Below are positions 11,251 through 22,169 of a stretch of DNA of 57,805 nt, piece after piece; within the stretch, counting starts at the first letter, position 1; each line of letters opens with the position of its first letter. The notes below the pieces were generated by a model. That model was not told the DNA's origin. It was given only the letters and a program-made list of their open reading frames with translations, and searched no databases. This DNA is from Dicyema japonicum (lineage: Eukaryota; Dicyemida; Rhombozoa; Dicyemidae), in NCBI GenBank assembly GCA_011109175.1, contig RDEW01000049.1, forward strand, positions 341,887-399,691, in the 5' to 3' direction. The translations under genes were made by a program, and so were the position numbers.

Positions 11251-12205
11251 TTATTAGAATGAACCTTTTAAGATAGTAAAATAATAATTTAAAAAAACAT
11301 CAATTTTAAAGCGCCAATCATAAATTTTTGTACATTTCCAAATTTGGAAAAATTAGAAAAAATATGGATGCCACGTCATTCATGGATTAACATGTACATT
11401 GGAACAATGTCAGAGCATAAAGAATAACATTGAAATTGCAACAAAGTACGCAAAACGTAATAACATGGACATTTTGTAACATTATTTACAATAGTTGGTT
11501 ATAATACATGTACATTCATCTTATTTGACCTTGTAACTGGTTATACTTTATATACAGGGTTTTTCATATTTAACAATATATACTTAAGGTTAGATTAATT
11601 AAATATTTAGTATTTATTCGATTCTTATCAGATGTGGCATACAGTATGGTCAGGTTCGATTTTTGTAAGGCACAAAATTAGTTGAAGTTTGAAATGTCGA
11701 CTGAGTAGAACTATCGAATTACTAGTTAGATAACTCACGAACATTCTTGCAAATAAATCATTTTACCAGTTGATCTCTACGACAATATGTGATGATAATC
11801 AGCGACTAGAACTCAATGCTCTTGTCGGTTACATATTTAAAACAATTTGATATGAAGAGAGTAAAAATTTGATGATACACAATGACAAAATAGAGGACAT
11901 TGAGTAACGCACACATAGTAAAAATATTTTTAAAAATTGGACAGCCACCAGAAGTAGTTGTCAAAGACAGAGTAGATGGCGACAGAATTCTTGTGAACAA
12001 AGAAGCATTTATAAGTTATCGTAGACACAAGAATATGTACTATGGTCCTCACCGCATGAGCTAATTACTTGACCATTTTCAACTTAATTCTAAAACAGAA
12101 CGTGAATATTATTTCGCGGAGGAAACATTATTAAACTTTTTACTATTTTTTTAATTTGTTAATAATTAGAATTAGTTAAGGAAATAATCTAATTAAATAA
12201 TCCAA
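11251..12205. other. AT-rich intergenic DNA
   Basis: No gene can be supported. A short plus-strand open stretch at about 11940-12060 (PPEVVVKDRVDGDRILV) resembles an ATP-dependent DNA ligase motif only weakly and was not accepted. Confidence 0.25.
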
Positions 12206-12209
12206 GTCC

Positions 12210-13074
12210 CTAAAATATCCTCATATATTGTACCAGGACGACGAAGAAGGCGTAAATCCCTAAATTAGCTCCATTTGACTCATGATTTGGTTGTGGCTTC
12301 TTTGTCATCATCAACATAACCTACAAGTAAAGCGAGTCAATACTCGGCAAATCGTAAAGGCACCCCCAGTTAGCTTTAGTGTTTTCGCTCGGTCGATAGT
12401 TAATTTTGACACGTGTCTGAAAATTACGAAAATTTATACTCATTGGGATAAATATAAGAATTCATTAAACAATTTTTATTGCAATTGCTTTCAGTCGCTT
12501 GCACGTGATGAAATCCAAGTACGTGGAATAACTCATGAGACATAATTTCTGCAGTTTTCTCTTGAGTCGATGGTTTCAAAACGAGTGCCACAGATCCAAT
12601 GTCACAAATCCATCCCACCATTGCGACTCCCAGTTCATTTTCATTCTGATCTTTGACAATAACATTTCTGAGAATAAGTTTGAATAAATACTTAAAGAAT
12701 ACAACTGCGTCTGCATCACGAAGGAGGTTTTTTATCCTTTGCGTATAAGGAACCTCCGTAGGGATTATTTGATGTAGTTTCGTTGGTAAAGTAAAATTTT
12801 TTAAGTTTTAATTCTATTTGGATCGCCTCAAAATACTGAATTATGCTCAATACATACTTTTTGAGACAATTCGAACAGTCTTTTGATGTACTGTCTCATT
12901 TGGTCTTCATTGTGGTTGTAACCTCTTTGCTATATGTAAATATTAATGAAAACAAAAGTTTCATCAAGAACAGTGGTGATCTCAAATCTTTTGGATAGAT
13001 GCGTGTTATCTAAATTTTTTGGAAATAAATTACCAATAACAGCACAAAATAATGTGTAAAACAGAAAAACTCAT
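12210..13074 (-). pseudogene. M12B metalloprotease, paralog 2, several frameshifts
   Basis: Homologous along its whole length to paralog 1, with introns of 22-25 nt at the same positions. Recognisable parts: a signal peptide that needs one T removed from a T-run near 13067; SKRFEITTVLDETF; YNHNEDQMRQYIKRLFELSQ; the zinc site HELFHVLGFHH; the Met-turn region NCNKNCLMN; and TIDRAKTLK. Frames break near the signal peptide, around 12730, around 12380 and near 12280 (a 4-base shift before NGANL). The last intron (23 nt) ends in a normal AG. Most likely a decaying copy. Confidence 0.7.
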
Positions 13075-13079
13075 TTTCT

Positions 13080-13995
13080 CAAATTGGAGAACTTCAAAAT
13101 TAGTTTATAAAGTGAAATTTTGAGCAATTATTGTTGAAGCGCGAAATTTGAATTTTAGCTTATTAATTTAACACACCAAATCAACTATATTCAATTTTAT
13201 GCCTTCAAAATGTTCTTGATTATTAAAATAAACTGATTCAGTTAAATGAATTAATCTGGGTTTTCAAGACCAAGTGAGAAGTGCGTAACTTCGATCCGAG
13301 AAATTTTAACATCGAGGCCATAATTAATTAAATTTACTCGCCATGTGACTACCACACATTTATCGCTTAATTTGTGTTGCTAATGTCAGAGAATTTCACA
13401 AATGAAAATATACAAGTTATTTTCAGTATGTACAACAATTGTTTTCAAACAAATTTTAAAAATTTGATGTTCGACAAAAAAGTCTATCGGATCATAGCGG
13501 AATTCCAAAAATACGGGAAAAAAATATCAAACAACCAAAGGAAGTGCAAAAATATGCGATATTTTTTGTTCGAGAATTTCTAATGAAATATTCATATAAA
13601 TATAAAAAATATCGGGTACGGCTATTTTATTACCACCTAAATGATTCAATCATGCTTTTAGAAAATCAAAATATTATTTGGAACATTAAAATTAATTCAT
13701 TAATTTTTTCTTAAAATTATGGTTTTTTGTCGTTTTTTTAATTTCTTGGATTGATGTGACGGATTCTCGCAGTGATGTAAATGTGTTCTCATATCTGTGT
13801 TTTCCTTGCAAATTAGAATTTGCCAATCTATAAATTATTTATTAAAATTCAGAAAGCAAGAAATTCCCTGGTTTCCGGTCAATTTGAAAATTACTGTAGA
13901 AAGTCACTCGCAATTAACCAGCTAACCTGCAATAATGGATGACTCGTTAAACTAATTAAATATTCATTTTCATTTCTTCTTTATTGATAATCCCA
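13080..13995. other. AT-rich intergenic DNA
   Basis: A 69-codon plus-strand open frame at 13374-13583 has low-complexity, asparagine/lysine-rich composition and no family resemblance. Nothing else was seen. Confidence 0.25.
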
Positions 13996-14025
13996 TATGT
14001 TAATTCAAATGTGGACACTTGGATC

Positions 14026-14640
14026 CTCAGAGACCTCGTTGATCCAATGCGTTATTTCTCGGAAAGGGTTCCCTACAATTGTGAGAACTGGATTTTGATT
14101 TTTGATTGAAGTGAGCCAGAAAAACTTGTCATCCATAGAAACTGGATGCGCTTAATTAGTTGTTAACTAATAAATTTAATATGACTCCAACATGCTCCTA
14201 TTTGAGTTAATATGGAATCCAACCAATGTCCATCAATTGAGTGATAAATAATCTGAGGTTTAGTTGTTTATAGTCATTAACCACAAAAAACAAGAGAGGT
14301 AAGAAGATTTCGTCCATTGATCTTTGCTCATATTTTGAGAGGACTACAGGTGGATCTGAAATAATAGGAAATCCTATGGGTCTATTTTGGGAGTTAAAGA
14401 TGAATCTATCACTTTTTTCTGTGTAGATAACGAGATGATTCTCTGTTAGACCAATTCAAGTTGACTTCTTTTCCGGCAGTTATAATCGTTGCAAGCTAAT
14501 TTTCTGGTGATTTCTTTATGGTTTATGTCGCCTCCTCAGATCTTCTGTTTCTTCCACAAAAGAATACCGTTTGGGTGTCTACAGTGGGAACGTCGTAATG
14601 ATAAATCGAAGAATAGTGAGGAAAAACATAGATTTTCATG
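14026..14640 (-). CDS. Candidate micro-exon gene, unidentified
   Basis: Minus-strand open stretches with protein-like composition: an ATG at 14640 starting MKIYVFPHYSSIYHYD; ITAGKEVNLNWSNRESS; SDRFIFNSQNRPIGFPII, then MDEIFLPLLFFVVNDYKQL; and a last exon KFFWLTSIKNQNPVLTIVGN ... EITHWINEVSEDPSVHI with a stop at about 14026. A 26-nt GT..AG intron at about 14201-14226 joins two of them in phase, which is the evidence that this is a real gene and not chance. Other junctions are unresolved. I do not recognise the family. Confidence 0.4.
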
Positions 14641-15140
14641 TGACTCCGTTTTAGTGGTACCGAATTTTCTCTTTGGTTATTTTAAAATTCCCTGTCGTCG
14701 GTGATTACTGATAAAGCTTTCAGAAAGATTGCTCAAAAGAGAGTAACAGCCGGTTCGACGATCACTTAGTCCCAAGATTCGCAAAGTTCGCAGTTTTGTC
14801 TGAGCCTTATGTGTGCAACTACTATGGCACCCAATGATCAAGTCATCAGAGTGTTTCGACAGCAATCAATTGTTTCACTAAGGATACTTCATATCATGAG
14901 AAATAAATTAAAAAATGAAGAGAGCAGAGATCCAAGGGATACATTGGGGGAAATAAGATCCAGATCTCATAGGGCCGGTGTGCATTCGTCCTCTGCGTCC
15001 ATTAAACAAATTGGCAATTCATAACTTCATTAAAGGTTAATTTCTGTGTAGAATAACTTGCTAGTATATTTCTGGAAACGGAGGCTTTCTGAATGTTCAA
15101 CGTAAGTGACAAAGTTGGAAAGACTGGGTGTGTAAAATTC

Positions 15141-15510
15141 TCAGGACTTTAAAAAGTAAAATTCGTTGTAGTTGACCAATCCGCTTTGAAGCCATGTTGA
15201 AACCTGCGGAATAAGAGGACAGGAAGCTGTTGAACCTCCTGCTATACCGGGGTTCGGATAGAGTTCTTCCACCTGTTCGAATCCGGCATTGTTTATGGGC
15301 ATATTGCTAATGGGGGATATAGCGTCAATGACAATATTGCCAATATGTTTCAAATGAATTGGGGAAACACCGCCACGGCCTCCAATAGCATTTCTAACAG
15401 TTTTAAGTGGAAAGACCAGATCAGACCAGGGGTGGGCTTAGGCCTGTATCGTGGCAGACTGAATGCATATGGCATCGAGAAGGCATTGTGGCTGACCGCT
15501 GGGTAGTGGG
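15141..15510 (-). CDS. Candidate exon(s), unidentified protein
   Basis: A minus-strand open frame of 70 codons ends at 15141 (SGLVNYNEFYFLKS then stop) and contains GNIVIDAISPISNMPINNAG and VEELYPNPGIAGG. Upstream in another frame is NAFSMPYAFSLPRYRPKPTP. The two could be joined by a 23-nt GT..AG segment near 15393-15415, but the join creates a stop codon, so the model is uncertain. Composition is markedly coding-like. Family unknown. Confidence 0.35.
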
Positions 15511-15556
15511 ACATTAAGGAACATTATTATTAAAGCAACATACGTAAACCCATAAT

Positions 15557-15616
15557 ACAGTCAGACCCCGAAATGGGGCAAAAATTCCCCAATATTGAGG
15601 TTTTCCCCAAAATGTG
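15557..15616 (+). repeat. Solo Tigger terminus
   Basis: TACAGTCAGACCCCGAAATG matches the end of the Tigger element at 23212-24284 (CAGTAGGACCCCG left; CAGTCAGACCCC right, reverse complement). No partner end was found, so this is a truncated copy or one end of a decayed element. Confidence 0.5.
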
Positions 15617-16840
15617 GTTCTTTTTAAAAGTTAAATAAAAAATATGGAAAATTAATTTTATAATAAGAATTAATATAATATGTATTTAAAAAGATAAAGA
15701 GGAGAGGTCTACTTCGACCCATTTATCTGCATTGACTAACTTTATACGATATGGTTTTTCCCACATGCCGGACACATAAAGACTGTACTTTGCTCCATTG
15801 ACGTCCACAAAGCTTTTGACTCGTGTCAAAAAATTTTCTGAAAAGCTTAAACTCTGGTTTGCTAGCTTCCTTAGTGGTCGGGGGAACATGTTCGCATTGG
15901 CCAGGTTTTGCTTGACTAATGGCTATCGCCTAACTAAGCCTGTCACAACCTTATTTACATCAGACAAGAGACTGGGAAGACGGACGGTAGATCTGAAGGC
16001 AAACAGTGGAGTTATCCCTTTTAGAAAATCTTAAAGGATCTTTGGGATAACTTTTGACATGCAAATGTTATTCTCGGCTTACCTCTAGAATCCATGATAC
16101 ATATGAACCATGGAACGCGCCGTTGTGACTACGAAGATTCAGTCATTCAACCGATACGTGATTGTGTGGGGTCAAGGGAGAAGCATCAGGCCAAGATGAG
16201 GTCTCTGCTAGACAGTGGTGGGATCACGTGATTAGTTAGTTTTTGTAACCTTGGTCTCCGGTGTTATTATTATCGGTAGATTTTTATTTTTTGATTTATA
16301 AATCTGTCATTTCATGTTTTGCTTTTTTTCCGTAGTGAATGCATAATATCTGCTTTAATTCTGTATAGTTTAAAAGCATTTTCAAATTTGTAATAAATAA
16401 AAATATAGTAAAATTTCACTGTGATAGAGTCGAAATGTAGTTTATAGATAGATAAGGGCATTTCTTGTTTTTTGCTCATGATCATATGGAAAAATAGTTC
16501 TAAAACATTTGACTAAAATATAGAACAAACCCAAACCAAAATTTAGGTTTTAAGATGGCGACACTTTTCCCCTCCCCCCTCTATGCGGCCTTCGGACTGA
16601 CTTTTATTAAAGTGTTTGATACTGACTTTTATTAAAAACACAGATCAAATCCTAACCAAAATTTAGGCTTTAAGATGGTAACACTCCCCCCTCTATGCGA
16701 CTTTGGTGGCATAGTGCTTGATACTGATTTATTAAAAATGTAGAACAAATCTTAAACAAAACTCCTTCCTTTAATTTTTGTTTTACCTTGAATATTTTAA
16801 AAATAATTTATTTAAACAAAAAAATTAAGTGTCTATTATT
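15617..16840. other. AT-rich DNA, no gene supported
   Basis: A 67-codon minus-strand frame at 15686-15889 is unrecognised. A dispersed repeat lies at 16205-16262. Around 16555-16720 a unit with the words AGGTTTTAAGATGG and CCCCTCTATGCG is present twice in degenerate form (about 16545-16620 and 16662-16720). Confidence 0.3.
16205..16262 (+). repeat. Dispersed repeat, copy 2
   Basis: Matches 5553-5613 around ATCACGTG, TTAGTTAGTT and GGTCTC. Class unknown. Confidence 0.4.
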
Positions 16841-16845
16841 TTGAG

Positions 16846-17777
16846 CAGAGCTTTTCAAAAAATAATTCTCGCGGCACACTAATCGTAAAAAAATAATCCA
16901 CGGCACACATTAAAAAATAAAAAAATTAATTTTTTAAGATGTGTAAAACTAAGTACAAAAATTGGTAATTTAATGCCCAAATTTTTATTAATAAAAAATG
17001 AATTCTTAATTATTATTGTTTTTGCATATATCATCAATATCAGGTCGAATGGTTAACAAAGCACTCGCATTTCAGCACAAATCCGACGAGAAAAATTATT
17101 ATCTGACAAAGGTATCTTATTATTTTTTGTTCATATTTATGACCAAACATAGTCCGAGCAATAATACGACAAGCAGGGATTATCAAGTTTTCGCCAATAT
17201 TGTGAGGTTTTAGTTGTTTTGCTATCACTTCTGAGATCAGGTATGAACATTTCAATGATTCCTTTGTGTTTAAAAAAGTTTCACTGAACTTCATTTGACT
17301 AGATCTACGATTCATAGTAAAAACCAAATAATACTTAAGTTGTTTTTTCAAATGGATAAAATAATCCACAGATTTTTCGGAATAGTCCGGATGCTTGGAA
17401 GTAAAATGTCTCTTTAGTTTGCTAGGAACCATAGCATCACTTGCCAAAAATCCATGCAAATTAGACATTGAGGTAGTTTATTTTTATCTTTGATACAAAT
17501 CCAAATGACAAATAAGAATTTTATAAGAACGACGAACTGATTTACCCATAAGCACGTTGATGCGCACGTTATTAAAAAATTAATAAATAATGGTTAACCA
17601 ATGCAAATGTCATTTGATGTATAATAAAAAAATGATTATTTTAATTTTAGTAATTATTTTAATTCGTTTATTTTTTTAAATTAATTAGGTCAAAAATGTA
17701 TATAAATTTATTCAAAATTGTATTTGGCAGGCGGCACACTAGAAATTGTCTTGCGGCACACCGTTTGACAACCTCTG
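16846..17777 (-). mobile_element. hAT element with 8-bp target duplication
   Basis: Left end CAGAGCTTTTCAAA (16846) and right end, reverse-complemented, CAGAGGTTGTCAAA (ending at 17777) match at 12 of 14 positions. They are flanked by ATTTTGAG (16838-16845) and ATTTTGAA (17778-17785), an 8-bp duplication with one change. Both ends carry two CGGCACAC words, all on the same strand. Termini, 8-bp duplication and the encoded transposase piece together identify a hAT (ZBED/Charlie-like) element of about 930 bp, internally deleted. Confidence 0.85.
17040..17468 (-). pseudogene. hAT transposase N-terminal region
   Basis: Encodes the segment that follows the BED zinc finger in ZBED/SCAND3/FAM200-like hAT transposases: VPSKLKRHFTSKHPDYSEKS (linker-helix), then KCSYLISEVIAKQLKPHNIG and ENLIIPACRIIARTMFG. 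These match the family consensus of SKLKRH-x-x-x-KH, SY-x-x-AK-x-x-KPH-x-IGE and L-x-x-PA-x-x-x. The RNase H-like catalytic part is absent, so the element could only move with help from another source. Confidence 0.8.
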
Positions 17778-17785
17778 ATTTTGAA

Positions 17786-18118
17786 TCTCGAGATATGTAT
17801 GACTTTAAGTTCTGTCCCATATTCAGATCGGATTTTGCATACTTCGATTATGGTTTCAATGACCAAATATTTCTTAGCCAAAATTTGGTCATATAGTGCA
17901 TATCGTCTATTTTTTGGATTTGCATCTTCATCTTGCCTCAGGAGTATATAGTCCCCCACGTTAATAATTTCTTCATCGAACTTCAATTTGCGACGTTTTT
18001 GCATTTTAAGCCTGCACATTGTAGCATGACATAGGCTTCTTTGCGTGCTTCTAGTTTTCGTCAAAATTATATCCGAGCATAAATTGTAAATGTCATCGGG
18101 CGATTGATTAACACACAT
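17786..18118 (-). pseudogene. Integrase C-terminal-like fragment
   Basis: A minus-strand frame begins at 18118 and reads through KMQKRRKLKFDEEIINVGDY, ILLRQDEDANPKNRRYALYD, then YLVIETIIEVCKIRSEYG and ISRFKIR. V/I-GD-x-x-L-x-R...R-x-x-x-x-x-x-x-V is the SH3-like chromodomain-type tail of Gypsy/Ginger integrases. The hAT element inserted at its downstream end. No other integrase motif was found nearby. Confidence 0.4.
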
Positions 18119-18499
18119 GAAAAGATAAAATGGTGCTGCTTTCGTGATTTGAGAATGAGTCGATCACAACAAGAATCTGTAAATAAAAAACAATCATTCA
18201 GTTACCGAGAAATTATTTTTTTTTTTCAGCATCTCGAGGTTTTCTGGCAAGGATAGGTGTAATAGCGGGCTTAGTAGCCATTAGCTTCTCGGCTGACAGT
18301 GGACATACTTCTTAACAACTTTGCCGACCTCAAGTCTCGAAATTCCGTAAATTTTACTTCTTATGAGACTGTATAGTCGATCGAGTCCGAAATGGATAAT
18401 TGATGTTCATCATACTATCATGAAAAATACTACCTAGGCCATTTTCAGTTCTCTCTCATGAATCGTAAAAAATCGGAGTTTTACATTATCTGAGATGAA

Positions 18500-18900
18500 A
18501 TAACAATTTTAAATCTCTAACACTTTCACGAGAGCCACAATATTTATAGCCACGCATGTGAGCAAAAAATATAGAGAAAGAGTTAGCTTGTTCCAGGCTT
18601 TTCTGTTCTTAGCCAGATCCCTCAGTGTGTCTAGATCGTTACCAGATGCCAATGTTTTCTTTACGGCATTCAGATCGATTTGTAAAACGACCGAAGAGGT
18701 TGTTCTCGGTCTTCCACGAAAGCGTTTTACATGCCAGGAGTAGTAATCTTCCATTGCGATATTCGAGATGTCGGTCCAATCTCAGGACGTGTCCAAAAAG
18801 TCTCCAACGAGAGCTAGTGATCTCGAGACTTATTGGTGTACAATCACACTTTTTGTACAGTCCTTTCTGCAAGATCTGGGTCGACCAGGACATTCCGGTT
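18500..18900 (-). pseudogene. LINE C-terminal fragment
   Basis: Minus-strand frames give ITSSRWRLFGHVLRLDRHLE, then FRGRPRTTSSVVLQIDLN and LDTLRDLAKNRKAWNKL. RW-x-L-GH-x-LR and GRPRTT are the usual tail of endonuclease-bearing LINEs. Same family as the nested fragment at 8905-9215 and the larger copy at 19217-20890. Confidence 0.7.
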
Positions 18901-19216
18901 ATGTTTTTAGATGATTCCTGTGAAACGAGTCTAGTCTCTCAAATCCCTCTTTTGGGGTGCCCCAGCTCCCAGAGTTGTATTAAGTTCTTGTGTTGTCAGT
19001 TTATACAATCTATAAGAATGTGATTATTTTTCAAAATAGAATATTTTTTCATGTGATTAATTATTTTTCAAAATAGAATATTTTTTAGTTTTTTTATAAT
19101 AAATCTAATAAATTTCCCATATGTATTTATTTTTATGTAATTATTTTTGGAAATAAGCTATACTGAGCGATTCCACCTTCCGCGGTCATACGCAACCTCC
19201 CTCAGGTAGTTTATTT

Positions 19217-20890
19217 TCATTTTCCTTTTGCATAGTTGAAGATTAGTATCGAATACTCCAGGTAGTGTGATTCGCGGCCATCCACAGAGCCGTGATCCAG
19301 CTTCAAGGAAATACTCCCCATTGACATATTAGCTGAGCTATCCATTACCAATCTAAGTATATGTCCTAATAGCCTCCATCTCAAATCAGTGATCAATTGA
19401 TCAATGGCGGAAACATTATATAAAGACTTGTTTTCCTTTGCCAATTCAAACCGAACATGTCCTCAGCTGCCTTCGATGTAAGTAGTCTGTCCCTTGGAGA
19501 TCCAAACTTATTGGTCTTTCTCCATTGTTCATCCGATCTTTTTTCCATTCTTCTGATGTCCACTATTTCCGTTATGCGACTTCATGGTTAGGTGCCATTA
19601 TTTGACTTCATTGGGAGCTACCTCCAAAAGACGAAAAAGAATGATCTATCTCAATATGAAGTCGACGTCTTCAGCATAAATGGATTTTTCTATGTTAATT
19701 TCATAAGATCTTCCAAGATCACGTAGCACCGTTTCCAAGAATATGACCACTAGCAAAGGTGAGAGGAAGTCCCTTAGAGAAGAACTCTTAAGTTCGTGTT
19801 TGATAGGAGAACTCTTCTCATTTTCACAGATTCCAGAAATCCTTCCAGTATCTTCAGTAATAGACCTCGACGCATCGGTTGAAGGCCCTCGAAAAGTCTA
19901 CTCCAGGATTGTAGTTGCGTTTTAGCATCTTTGATTTACAGCGGAGCACCACTTGTGACTCCATACTATATCCGTGGTTGATCTCCCTGTCCTGATTCCA
20001 CAATGACTTGGTGCGAGATAGTCATCCACTCGATCTTTGACGTTGTATCGTGTAACAATGCCAAGTATTGAGCATGATTATCGAGCGTAGGTTTCGACTG
20101 GACCGATCCAAGCGATGGGTATTCCTTTCTGGCAAACAGAATTGAGAAGTGTAGTAAATTTATCAATTAGCACAGAGGATCCATATTTTAGGAACTCTGA
20201 GTTGATGTTATCTGGTCCGGGGGAACGACTATTTTTCATTTGTCGATTGCCCTTACATCTTCCTCAATGGTAATTAATTCTTCTAATTGTGCGGAGTGTC
20301 CATGTACGTAATCTTCCGTGAGCATTTAGGAGATTGTTGAGTTTCTTTATTCTGTTCTGAAAAAACGCCTGTTTCGACTTGATTAGTCTGGCACTCTCCT
20401 TAAACAGTGTGTTTTCCTGTAGTAGCCTCAACTTTTTTTGTTCTTTTATAAGTTTTGGTAGATCGGGGCAAGTTTTTTCTTTGTGTAGTCCTGGACTCAT
20501 ACATCTAAGCGAGAAGAACTATCTTGTGGTCAAGTTCTTCCAGATTCCTCATAACACGGCCACTGTGTGGGGCGTATTAAGTCAACTCAGCTCTTTATTG
20601 AGATCCATTTTTGATTGCAATACACAGATCCTGTCGTTAACCTTCCCGTATCTGTACAAATATAAGACAATGTCCTTATGTATAGCAAATCCTTGACCGA
20701 AGGAAACAATATTAGCACATAGTTTCCAAGCTCCTCGTACTATCCGTCTGCCATCTTAGTTTCCTGCAGGCAGCATACCTATCTGCCATATTTTTGAATG
20801 TCCGACACAAAGTGAGTCTCTTCCTCAAATCATTAAGTCCTTTGATGTTGAAGGTAAGAAAGGTTAGTTCATTTTTAAGTCTCAAACGCT
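19217..20890 (-). mobile_element. Degenerate endonuclease-type LINE
   Basis: Minus-strand landmarks: an endonuclease start (LTFLTFNIKGLNDLRKR, about 20860); an alpha-helical linker (EQKKLRLLQENTLFKESARL, about 20440); RT pieces including SGQGDQP (about 19980); an altered catalytic box YAEDVDFILR (about 19660); and a tail TDLRWRLLGHILRL (about 19350). AP-endonuclease first, RT, then GH-x-LR is the standard LINE order. Stops and frameshifts throughout. Confidence 0.65.
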
Positions 20891-21026
20891 TTTTAGACAT
20901 TTTTGCAATTGAGGCACGTCACCAACGCTGTTCATTTATTAATTAATTTTCTTAATTGTTTATTAATTAATTAATGTTTTATTATTATAATCAAAATTTT
21001 AAATTAATTACTAGTTGTTCGTTTGA

Positions 21027-21551
21027 ATGTCGAATGCTGATGTATACCTGAGATACTACATTGGACATCGTGGACAATATGGACACGAGTTTCTTGAGTT
21101 TACATTCAATCCCAATGGTTAAATTGATTTTGTTAATCAAAATAGGCCAATTTCAGTACATCAACAACAGCAACTATAAAAACGACATTATGATCAGGAA
21201 AGACGTACTAATGATTATAAATATATAGTCATTCGTGTCTCCTGCTGTTCTGTCCGAACTGGCCAGGATTGTGGATGACTCTGAAATCCTCTGTGAGTCG
21301 GACTCTCAATGGCCGGAACCCAACTCAGATGGTAAGCAGGAACTGGAAATAGTGCTTGGAGACAAGCACGTGTCATTTGTGACGTCAAAGATTGGTTCTA
21401 TAGTTGAAATGGAGAAGACATTGGGGTTTGCTTGTTGTGAATTGTCAGTCCTGAGATTGAAGGGTTCAGGAACTTTTATGATTTGGTGCAGAACCTGAAG
21501 ACTTTTGTGTTCACGTTGGTGAGGTTCCATTTCAAAATCAATCCTATCTGA
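21027..21551 (+). CDS. mago: Mago nashi homolog (exon junction complex core)
   Basis: Four exons (21027-21117, 21146-21204, 21229-21425, 21449-21551) separated by GT..AG introns of 28, 24 and 23 nt. The spliced frame is open from ATG to TGA, about 149 codons, the normal length of Mago. Diagnostic stretches: [64 protein letters not shown] and the end RFHFKINPI. In other animals Mago binds Y14 (RBM8A) and eIF4A3 in the nucleus and stays on spliced mRNA. No key block is missing, so I expect it to be functional. It is flanked by transposon remnants on both sides. Confidence 0.95.
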
Positions 21552-21599
21552 TTCTGCTTACTGTTTTTTGTTTCATAAATTTGGTTTTTATGTACTCAA

Positions 21600-22165
21600 A
21601 ATCAAATTTGCAACTGATGGGGGATCTTCCATGGTTGGTTGCTATTGTAGTTTTATTCCGTATTTGACCGACACGTGCATTATGTTATTGCTATTCAGTG
21701 TGTGATTTTGGCAGCTAAATGTACAAATGGTAGCCTAGATGACTGTCTCGCTACAGTTACTTCGACTGTTATCAAAGTCAAATCCAAATCTTTGAATTCT
21801 TTTCTTTTTCGATAGCTAGTACGGCTGTTAATGCACACTGAAGTGAGTGGTTATCAAAGAGGATCATACGATGGGCTATTTACCCTTCCCATGATGCAGC
21901 AGTGTTGACCTAGACGGCCTTAACCAATTTTATGAAAATTCTCGCTGATCACATTTACCACGCTGAAATTACCAACTATTCCAGCAACTCTCTGTCCTTT
22001 CAACCAACATCATCGGTAGCGTGCTAAAGGCACTTTCGGCCATAAAGCTAAAGGAAATAGGTCTTGAGTACTTTTCGACCGATGTACATTCGCGATTTCT
22101 ATCGAGACAACCAGAGCGATAAACAAACAACTGATCTTCCTCAATAAACTATGACATATTTAGTT
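21600..22165 (+). pseudogene. hAT transposase remnant
   Basis: Broken plus-strand pieces in the order expected for a ZBED-like hAT catalytic region: KFATDGGSSMVG (compare TDGA-x-x-MVG), a His-Cys region (HVHYVIAIQCVILAAK), VKSKSLNSFLFR, then LLMHTEVSGYQRG (compare LLHTEVRWLSRG). Stops and frameshifts throughout. Termini not located. Confidence 0.55.
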
Positions 22166-22169
22166 AATT

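Noticed and set aside
11938-12060. Short stretch resembling an ATP-dependent DNA ligase active-site region (KDRVDGDR).
   Set aside because: The lysine is not at the motif position (K-x-DG-x-R), only about 40 residues are open, and no other ligase motif was found around it.
7042-13074. A bacterial operon interpretation of the window.
   Set aside because: No ribosome-binding sites or contiguous genes; spliced Mago, hAT/Tigger elements, SINEs and LINEs are eukaryotic.
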